64,000 nucleotides of DNA from Bolinopsis microptera (taxonomy: Eukaryota > Ctenophora > Tentaculata > Lobata > Bolinopsidae). The position numbers and the translations under genes were made by a program. The notes under the pieces were generated by a model. The model ran no database searches. It was not told the origin of the DNA and saw nothing but the letters and a program-made list of their open reading frames with translations. Below are positions 55,477 through 64,000 of this stretch, one piece after another (position 1 is the stretch's first letter; each line of letters starts with the position of its first letter). The stretch lies in the NCBI RefSeq assembly GCF_026151205.1, contig NC_087078.1, positions 4,357,675 to 4,421,674 on the forward strand, written 5' to 3'.

Positions 55477-58400
55477 ATGAAGGTGTTTCTACTCCTCCTA
55501 TTGGTTGGCACAGGGTATTGCCTTGACAGAACGCAACTCCATGGCCTTAAGGCTCTTCTCAAAAACCTTGACGGAGCTTTCGCAACGTGCCAACTTGTCT
55601 TATTCAGTGTAAGTAAAATAAAGTAAAATAAAATCAACGTTCGTGCTTGCCAGCATTGTGACATAATAATGTCACAAGAACAGAAGATTTAGCTATGGTC
55701 GATTTTTTGAAGATGGCTAGGTGATTCGTATATTTTCTGTACCGGTTATTAGTTAAAACCAGGTATGTGTGCTGTAAAAACAAATTTGTGTCACCGATCC
55801 GACCATTAACCAACTTTATCAATCAGTAAGAGCATTAAACTTTGAGATACCATTAATACATCTACTATTATATCTATACTACGGCCGGGACTTCACTATC
55901 GCAGTTGAAATGCAAAAGTATAAAACCTCTATTATATTCTAAAACACGCATTACATTTTCTTACTTAAAACGGTGCGAAAGTATGAACTCGCTCAGTCCA
56001 AACAGACTGCAATTTAATTCTGAGTGCACCTCACATATCTAATACTCTAAAAGTAATACTTGATAGCAAATCTTGATACCTCCACTGCCAAATTACATAA
56101 TTATATGATATATCGAAAATCTGTTATGAGGGAAGAGAGAGATATAGCGAGAGTGGGAGAATACACACATACACTTTAGTATCACATTTGTCATTTGGGT
56201 CACAAAATGATCAATTAAACCACTTACCATCGACCGATTTTTAAAAACTTAATCGTTTGGCTTCGTCAGAGTTTTTTCGACAGTATACCGAAAAAACCAG
56301 TCGCGTATCTCTTACCGTTTTCTTGATTTAACCGTTCGGAAATTTCCCACACACAAACAGACACACACATCCTGGGATTATTAATATTGATATATATAAT
56401 CACAACTACTTCATAATCAACACTTCACGATATGTATCCTGCAGGAAATGGTCGACTACGACACAGCCGAGCAAAAATGTCAGAACTTTGATATAGGTCA
56501 GTGTTTGTTTATTCCTTTGTGCAGTTATCATGTTAAAGCATATAATAATAATATATATATAATAAGGAACATGCATTTTCTATTTCCATATTTCCAAAAT
56601 GTGTAATATTTTTCCTTTTGTCCCAGGTACGGGAAGTGGTACCGGAAACCTGGCAACTGTGTCAGATGAGGACAAAAACACTGATTTGAAGTTGCTGTTA
56701 GGCATGGCTTATACTGTGAAAGATAAAGCCGGCAGGTATGACATAGGGTTTTAACTTGTTTCGCAAGTAAATCAAGCGTGAGAAGGCTCTCGTTAGAGCA
56801 ATGATATATAATAGCTCAGAGTTAATCACGATCGTAATTACAAATGTAAGCTGAACGATCAATAGCGCAGATCTAGTTTAGTTAACATTTATTTAGTACA
56901 CTACCGACATATTTATTTTAAATGAATCATGAAGAAGAGCTGTTCAATAAATCTAAACTATTATCATTATAAAACTTAGGTGGGACGCTGATCAATGGGT
57001 TTGGGCTGGAATGAGAAAAACGAAAAACAACGACGGTAGCAAAAAATCTCGCGATTACAACGCAGCGGTGGGTTTTATGTAAAACTTTCTTCCAGTAATT
57101 TTATACAGGGTGCCTCAACAAAACTCATCCAAATTATCAGTACTGGGTTTTATTTCGGGTTGGAATTAAACGCTGGACGCCACAATAAGATGATGGTTTA
57201 ACATATAATGATGGTCTTACTAATATAACATGTTGCTACACGTTGTATACCTCTTATCTTCGGCCGCCGAAAAGAGGTATTTATACAAGCGTGTGTCAAA
57301 ATACATTTTTTCTTCCATCTTATCAATTTTACTTCTAGGATTGGGAATGGGCAGACGGGGCCAATCCACAGGATTTCAAAAAGTGGATGAAAGGACAGCC
57401 TGATCAGAGGAAGGATGGTGACAACCTGCAGAACCAAATGAGAATCAGTCATCACGGTACATTTTTAATATTATCTTATCAGTAATGTTTTGTCTGGTCG
57501 TTCTTAAAATTGGTAGAAAAACAACCGAATAACATCGTGCACAATTTTTACCATCCAATTTATCACTGATAAAATACTTTTCAAAAGAATGGTACTATTA
57601 GTATTACTAAGTCGTGTCCATAGAAAGTTGAAGATATTTGGTGGTATCGACTATCGATAATAAAAATAAGATAATTCTGCGTCAGATCAGAAAATTAACG
57701 GTTAAACAAACCATACATCCCCAGGGGAATGGGACGACACATTCAAGTACAAAGAACACCCTTACGCTTGCGACTACCAAGGGAAATATATCCTCTCCAG
57801 TACTTTGTCGACTTGGAGCCAAGCTAAAGCGGCTTGTGAAAAAGCTGGACTACAGCTGGCAAAGGTAAGATTTGAACGTCCCTAGTTTTCTGGCCTTAGA
57901 GTTTTTTTGATTTTGGTTTCAGAGGATACTGGGATAGAAAAACAAAACCCCGTGAATAATTAAGACAGAATTAGGCTATGTACGTAAACTCATGAGTCGT
58001 GACGATCAGTCACTTGATCTGAACAAGCGGAATATTTGTATACAACAATTAGTTCAGAAATAAGATGTGAATGGAGTGGTGTTATTGTTAACGGTAGAAA
58101 AATTGAGTCAAGGATTTGACAATTTCGATTGACAGCTTAACAATATAAAGATTGGGAGAATTGGGACAGAGATCAAAATGTTTTATTAAATTAGGGCCGA
58201 AATTTCTGAATAATTCTTAATTATTTGAATATTAAATTTGATTGATTTTATCAGTATAAGCACCCCAGACCAATTTATTTGTTAATTATTCAAAAGGAAA
58301 TTGTCGTTAGATATGATAAATGGCTTATTCCAGGTAAGAAGTGACCAAGAAGTAGCGGAGATGTTGAGGGCGGCAAATACGTTTCTGGGGCTCCAGTGAG

Positions 58401-59730
58401 TACTATCCGCTACGAACGCTTTTAAAATCATTTTTCCATCATTTTCATTTTGATCTTGACTCTCATTATTGATCAAGTGCGCTAAAAACAGTTTAGAATT
58501 AGATTGTTTCAGGAAATGGTAGAGGAGGTATGTATTTAAAATTTAGTCGATATTCGTCCTTAACCTACCTCACAAAGCTTTTAAGGCAACAATATGCACT
58601 CATTTGACAAATGACCTTTATATTAGTAAGTATAAGTACATCGTATTTGCTGCACATTTTTTAGAACGGCCGATCACCACATGATCCACGTACTATAACT
58701 ATAAATAACTATAAATAAGATCACAAGTCCAGTAAAGTAGATAACACTACAACTCTATATAACTGTATACGGGCTAATAGTACGAGATTCGAGTGAGGAT
58801 TCAGTGGTTTCGTGTTAAGATCTAGTCATAACTCATGAGTTTCAACACTTGGAGTTCGTTTTCTTAATTAAAACAATCCGCAATTTAGTACAATAAATAT
58901 AAACCCTCCCAGAGACGAGAGTCTAGCAACCTGGGATGCTCCCAACTGGATCTGGCTTGGTGGAACTGATGCTGCTGAAGAAGGGGTCTGGACATGGATC
59001 GACGGATCTCCTGTTAGTTATTTATATTTTAGACAGATCAAAGTCACAAATAATAATATCCACATTTATAAAACCGATGAAATTATGGGATGATTATTAA
59101 TTACTCTACACTCGAATGTCACGTGACTTTTTCAACTCGTTCTCTAGCTTGCCCTGAACGACTATTCGAAACCCTAAGTCTAACCCTCTAATCTGATCCC
59201 AACTTTAACCCTAACCCAATCCCTAACAAAAGCATATGCTGAAACCCTAACCACTAACCATAACGAGAAATTAGACAAACTTCCTTATAAGGTCATATCA
59301 CGTGATCGAGACATTTTTTCGCCAATACCTTGCCACTTATTTTAACCCTATGTCATGTTGGGTGACTTCGAGATTTTTCAAGAAAAATCTCGAAGTTCGA
59401 GTGTACTTGTAGAGTGATTTAACACGCTCGGAAATCATGACGGACGTCAATAAAACATTTTTTGGCTGTTTAAGGCTATCCCACTGAAAGCGGGAACTCA
59501 AGTTCAATAAATCATTGTGTGACTATTATGTATTATCTACTGACTATCCAACTTTTCAGATTGATTATTTCGATGGAATGAACTGGAGAGCGCCTAACCC
59601 TGACAATGCTGCCTATGTAGGTAAAGATAGCCAAAACTCCCTTTCTCTTTCACGATGGGGTGAATTTGACGACTCCTTTGATAGCAAGAAAAGACGACGA
59701 CCATTTGCTTGCCAATGCCCAGGCACGTAA
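55477..59730 (+). CDS. Secreted double C-type lectin domain protein, copy 2 (323 aa, nine exons)
   Basis: Exons 55477-55608, 56445-56496, 56627-56735, 56980-57067, 57339-57456, 57725-57864, 58334-58395, 58913-59012, 59560-59730 (stop TAA). Same exon phases as copy 1 (0,1,2,0,1,0,2,0) and roughly 90% identical protein, so a recent tandem duplicate. Signal peptide MKVFLLLLLVGTGYC. Differences cluster after the signal peptide (RTQLHG for KEQIKG), at exon 3 (YTVKDKAGR, one codon shorter), exon 4 (MRKTKNNDGSKKSRDYNAA) and the last exon (AYVGKDSQNSLSLSRWGEF, one codon shorter). CTLD1 keeps QPD and WDD; CTLD2 keeps WIWLGG and APNPDN. Introns are compact except intron 8, which holds an insertion with telomere-like repeats. 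Confidence 0.92.
59100..59430. mobile_element. Degenerate TIR insertion with CCCTAA-like repeats in lectin-2 intron 8
   Basis: Intron 8 is 547 bases in copy 2 and 202 in copy 1. The extra sequence is bounded by ACTCTACACTCGAA (59102) and the loose inverse TTCGAGTGTACTTGTAGAGT (59396-59415) and contains about ten AACCCTAA/ACCCTAACC words at 59165-59265 plus two CACGTGA words. A short hairpin CGAGATTTTTCAAGAAAAATCTCG is at 59369-59392. Confidence 0.55.
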
Positions 59731-59915
59731 AACTTGGTGGGAGTCTGTGGCATAGCTGTAGTATGTAGAGGGATTATTGTGTATGAAAATTGATTGCTTT
59801 AGGGAAAACTTGCTTCAGAAAACACAAAGATTATATCATGGAAGTTGATAACTGTGGAATATTTAACATAAATATTTTGATCGCAAGAGATCAAATTTTT
59901 CAATAGTTTTGAAAA

Positions 59916-59921
59916 AATAAA
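59916..59921 (+). promoter_or_regulatory. Polyadenylation signal of lectin gene 2
   Basis: AATAAA about 190 bases after the stop codon. Confidence 0.45.
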
Positions 59922-60261
59922 ACAACCGAAAATGTTTAAAAAAGTGTTTTTCTTCATAAAATTATTTAACTATGTATAGTTTCAATGACAAATTTTTCAA
60001 AAAAGCTTTTTTATTAAAAACCCAAAGTCCTCGAAAGTGAAAATGATGGACGCTACAGATTATAAAAATTGTATTTAGTTTTACATCACAATCACATTTA
60101 AGCTTTAAAAATAGTATTTTAGATACAATGTTGACATTTCACACTTGGAATTGGAAATGATGTTATGAAAGATACGTACTACAAAAGAAAAGTCCAGATA
60201 TTAATTCAATCTGTTCAAATTGATGCTGCTTCCAAATTGTAGTACAATGCACAATATAGTT

Positions 60262-60470
60262 ATACTGGGCCGCGCCGCGCATCCAACAATTCTTTTCGTT
60301 AGATCGGCGAGATGGCGGGATGCATAGACTAACCCGGCGCGTGCTACTTCGTAGCACTTGCCTCGAGAAGAAACAAGAAAGCGGCTTACCTGTGGACCTC
60401 AGGCTATTATGTTCATAAACATAGAGATTCGGCGCGGCGGAATGACAGGCCGAGCGCGGCCCAGTAAAAA
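60262..60470. mobile_element. GC-rich element with ACTGGGCCGCGC inverted ends
   Basis: TACTGGGCCGCGCC at about 60262 and the loose inverse GAGCGCGGCCCAGTA at about 60453 enclose a GC-rich stretch in an AT-rich region. Contains a perfect small hairpin, GTGCTACTTCGTAGCAC (60342-60358), and the segment shared with 35745-35890. CpG-rich sequence continues to 60650. Confidence 0.55.
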
Positions 60471-61338
60471 GTTGTATCACGTTGCGACCCCCACGGTCGT
60501 TTCACTATACAGGGGGAGCCGTGCACTTCGTGCGCGACGGGTCATACAACGTATGACAAGTAAAAAGCGGCGCGAGCTACTTCGAAGAAATTTAGACGAG
60601 TACACTCCTGCGCGCAGTGTCGTGACCTCCTTTCGTCGTAATTAGCTCGTATTCAGATTGAACAATTTTGAAGTCAAATAAATGTGGTTTCTTTTAGACT
60701 TAAATAAACAATATGGATGTAGTCCGAAAGTAATTTGTCTACTAAATAACATTTTGAAATTATGAACAAAATTGGCGAAAATTTGCCGTAGATGTGACCA
60801 AAAAACTACGCGCAGAACTAAATATTTCTTCATAAACGCGTGAAAATTTTTTCCTTTTCACCCTTTTGAAAAAAGGCAATAGTGAAAGGTTACGAATGGA
60901 GGTTTTTGCAGAAAAACGTGGATTTTGGAGAACGAGATAGGTGGGTTTAAATATGTCGTGTGTCCTTCCTTCCGTTCGTTACCATGCAACGAAAAAGTTG
61001 GGCGCGCGCGAGGATTGCTTGCGGAGATGTGATGTATAGATAGCCTGTGATCTATGAATGCGCGGCGCGACTGTGTTTTAATGTATATGATGCATGTAAT
61101 GTATAATATTACTATTGGTTAATACGCCCAATTTGTACGTGGCACGCGTAGTGTATTGATGTGTACACGAGTATAGTTTACCTTTGCTGATAATTTCTTG
61201 AATTACAGATACAAGTTAAGTTCTACGGCAATTGAACAGAATTTCAAGTGTTTCCCGTATTTGATGCATAATTTATCAATATTATTATCATGAAGATTGA
61301 AGTGAGCTGATTGGAGCTTATACTTAAATTTATAGTAA

Positions 61339-61673
61339 ATCTGACCAAAACCCATAATCATGGGTAGAGTGAACCGCTGCCAGTGTCTCTGATCTTTTCC
61401 AAACAAAAGGAAATGATATTAATTTGAGGAACCGTCCGCAAATGCAAATTGATACCGAGAATGAAATCGGTCGCTCGCTTTTCCCATTCAATAAGCTTTA
61501 TTACAATTCGTAAGCCGTGAATGAATGGGAAAAGCGAGCGACCGATTTCATTCTCGGTATCAATTTGCATTTGCGGACGGTTCCTCAAATTAATATCATT
61601 TCCTTTTGTTTGGAAAAGATCAGAGACACTGGCAGCGGTTCACTCTACCCATGATTATGGGTTTTGGTCAGAT
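61339..61673. repeat. Perfect palindrome, 152-bp arms, 31-bp loop
   Basis: 61339-61490 and 61522-61673 are exact inverse copies as far as I can check by eye; the loop is 61491-61521. Arms contain CGGTCGCTCGCTTTTCCCAT and its inverse next to the loop. The flanks do not match each other. Confidence 0.9.
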
Positions 61674-61679
61674 ATCATC

Positions 61680-64000
61680 TCTTTTTGATTATAATGTCAG
61701 GATAATTTACAAAGTCGAAACTTCATTAATAAGGAGGTAATTTCAACGATTTCGAAATTTTACCTTTGAAAACGTTTCCTTGTGTTTAGGTAGGTATATC
61801 TGTCGATAACAGACTGAATATGGCACTTTTTATTCATTCAAGTTGGCATTTAATTCATATATAATGCCATTTAAATATCGTGGGAAAGCAGAATATATTC
61901 GATATCACGAATGAGCAAAATTCTCACCTTTCGCACGTACAAACTTTGAGCGGACGTTGCGTGCGCATACAATATTGAATCGCCGTAAAATTTTGCATAG
62001 TGGTATTTAATATATAGTTTAATAAGCATGCAAAGTTTCAGAAGATTTCAACAAGAACTTGAATCACAACGGGACTCCAAAGTTGATAAAAATCGTGAAA
62101 ATAACAATTTTCAGTGATATAAGCTATTTTAAATCAATTTGGGCGTGTCCCCACGTGTGCAACTTTTCGATTTTTAACTTTAAAACTAGTCTATAACACA
62201 ATTTAGACCTTTAGGAAGCAAAATTGAGCTCCACAACCCAAGGGATGGTCCAACACCAGAGAATACTAATTCACAACTTTTGTGTTTTTATAAAATTATT
62301 CTTCAAAAAAGCACTAACTTCAATAGCGAATATCTTTATGAAGGAGTAAGGTAGGAAACTTTTCCGGTAGATTTTCAGAATGCTTGAACAATTATCTAAG
62401 ATGAAAATGTCCTCAGATTTTGAATAAAATTACTTTTTAATGGTGTAATATCGATTTGAAAAGTTGTTACTTTGTCAAAAATCAAGTTTTAAAAACACTT
62501 AAATTGATGACGTCATCAAGTGATGATTATGACGATAAATTATTTTTCAATATAGTGTAAACTAAAGTATAAACAATTATCTTTAAAACCTGTGGTTCGA
62601 AATGACTGTATCTTTTATACTTTTGAATCTATGGACACTTAAATGTAGGCTATAATTGACTGCCAAAGCGTCTATACATATATACATATTATATACTATA
62701 CTTCACGACAATCTGTTGTAAAACAGGGGTTCCAGAAAACCCACTTCCCAATACTCCTGAAACATGAAATTTTTTTAACAGTCGATTTGGACAAGGTCTA
62801 GACGCCCTGCAAAGTTTCAGATCTCTAACTCAATTTTAACATGGTTTTTAAGGCACCTGAATATGGCGATTTTGGGTTTTTTACCTAATTTCGTATAACA
62901 TGCTGGCGCGTATTTTGCGCAAATTTCTTAAAAACCTCCACATAACTATTTCTTATTCCTGTCATCTTTAACATTGAATTAGAATGTTTTGAACTTAAAT
63001 GTACCTGCTGATCTACTTTCGATGAGTCTTAATGCCTGGAAATCAATAAAGGGGATATAATAGTATAGGGGGTAAATAGTATTGTGGATATAAGGGCGAC
63101 GGTAATGCTTGCCAGCATTGTGATGTGAAATGGAAATCTAGCGTCCGCCGAAACGAAACAACGGGCGCAATTCTTGTTGAGTTTAACATTGAATATTTTA
63201 GCTTGGTTATTGTAATACTTAATTTTCAAGTCTCTATCCGATAACTAAATATTTTATCTTTACGACAGTATAAAATTTGTTTGTATATTTGCTAAATTAA
63301 AAAAACAGTAGCAATAGAAACGTCGAAGGTCTTGCGCTTATTTCAGTCCCAAAATATACCCTAATCATAAACTTCATAAAACCCACTGAAAATGATGTCT
63401 ACAGGCATATTTATCCCGTACACCTTCCTAAATCATTTAGCAAGGGTTCAGAGCCAGTTTTTAAAATTAGCTTTCGAATATCATTGTCAAGACATAAAAC
63501 TATAAATAAATGAGTGCCTTTTTCTCTTTCGTCTCAACAATTTCTCTTTCATTTTAACACTATGCATTAGTTAAAGCAATCAGCGATCTTTATTAATCAT
63601 TGAAGGAGTAGAGTAATTGGTCCTCGTCAATGTTTAGTGTCTGATTACAGTTTCGGTCCGACCTCCACAACTGAAAAGATATTGGGGGTATTATCAGTTA
63701 TGTAAATGGACAAATTATATTTGCATCATAAAACTATGAAAAGATTGAAACTAATGTTTTTGAAGGCTCGCCTTTTCGTTTAACTTTAAGCAATCAAATA
63801 GTCAGTGCATGCACAGTAAAGAACAGTTGAAGGCACCGGGAATGTTTCAAATATAACCTCTGTCTACTATCAAGTATCAGACCACACACCCCATTATGCA
63901 CTACAATGTACAATGGCAATTAAAATGTGTTCCCGCCATTTTAAAATGCGCGCATCTTGCGCCGTGACCATGATGGTCACAGCGCATGCTGGTGAACGAG
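61680..64000. other. Intergenic, no gene recognised
   Basis: AT-rich sequence with loose similarity to other non-coding stretches (TGCAAAGTTTCAGA, TTAACATGG). At the very end, 63930-63995, the base composition rises: TTCCCGCCATTTTAAAATGC (E2F-like) and a near-palindrome GTGACCATGATGGTCAC. This could be the edge of a promoter lying outside the window. Confidence 0.4.

Noticed and set aside
57105-57135. TATACAGGGTGCCTCAAC as a mariner-type end
   Set aside because: Resembles some mariner ends but no inverse partner or transposase is near; too little to annotate.
59160-59265. Telomere
   Set aside because: The CCCTAA words are few and degenerate, and they lie inside an intron between two coding exons.

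Overview
The window is animal nuclear DNA. Its genes are split by short, phase-consistent GT-AG introns, they encode metazoan secreted or membrane families (SCO-spondin-like EMI/VWD/C8/TIL protein, tetraspanin, C-type lectins), and the spacers are AT-rich and full of LINE ends, TIR transposons and minisatellites. A marine invertebrate, possibly a cnidarian, fits, but the species cannot be named from the sequence alone.

Layout. 1-1,020: two 5'-truncated LINE 3' ends placed head to tail. 1,548-17,768, minus strand: most of a SCO-spondin-like gene. I could chain 21 exons (about 812 codons) with matching splice phases: EMI, a small Cys-rich linker, VWD1-C8-TIL, VWD2-C8-TIL. The 3' end runs out of the window to the left and no start codon was found. 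17,870-25,000: TIR elements, including a pogo-type MITE, a decayed DUF7869-like element and a MULE fragment. 25,340-27,815 and 29,150-30,590: satellites of 22-bp and 17-bp units. 32,223-34,668, plus: a complete five-exon tetraspanin (243 aa). 36,170-36,583, minus: the last two exons of an unrecognised gene. 36,800-38,290: a higher-order minisatellite. 40,907-54,351 and 55,477-59,730, plus: two tandemly duplicated nine-exon genes for secreted proteins with two C-type lectin domains (325 and 323 aa). The upstream copy is swollen by a 1.38-kb TTAA-flanked perfect fold-back element and by about 6.3 kb of a 75-bp minisatellite. 59,731-64,000: no gene; GC-rich dispersed repeat and a perfect 152-bp-arm palindrome.

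Main observation. Many minisatellites in the two multi-exon genes at the left and centre start exactly at exon-intron junctions and carry copies of the splice site: 25 copies of a 64-bp unit that includes a 3' splice site plus the first 24 exon bases (8,473-10,076); a 19-bp array bracketed by two copies of the tetraspanin intron-2 donor; and donor or acceptor copies on both sides of arrays at 4,429-4,524 and 6,631-6,777. This looks like a repeated process of array birth at splice junctions. A second strong observation is the fold-back element in lectin gene 1, whose exact empty site is preserved in the paralogue. A third is an abrupt change to indel-rich sequence at 49,464-49,950, which may be an assembly or polishing fault.

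The secreted genes (SCO-spondin-like matrix or mucus protein, lectins) are extracellular; there is no operon-like relation between neighbours.
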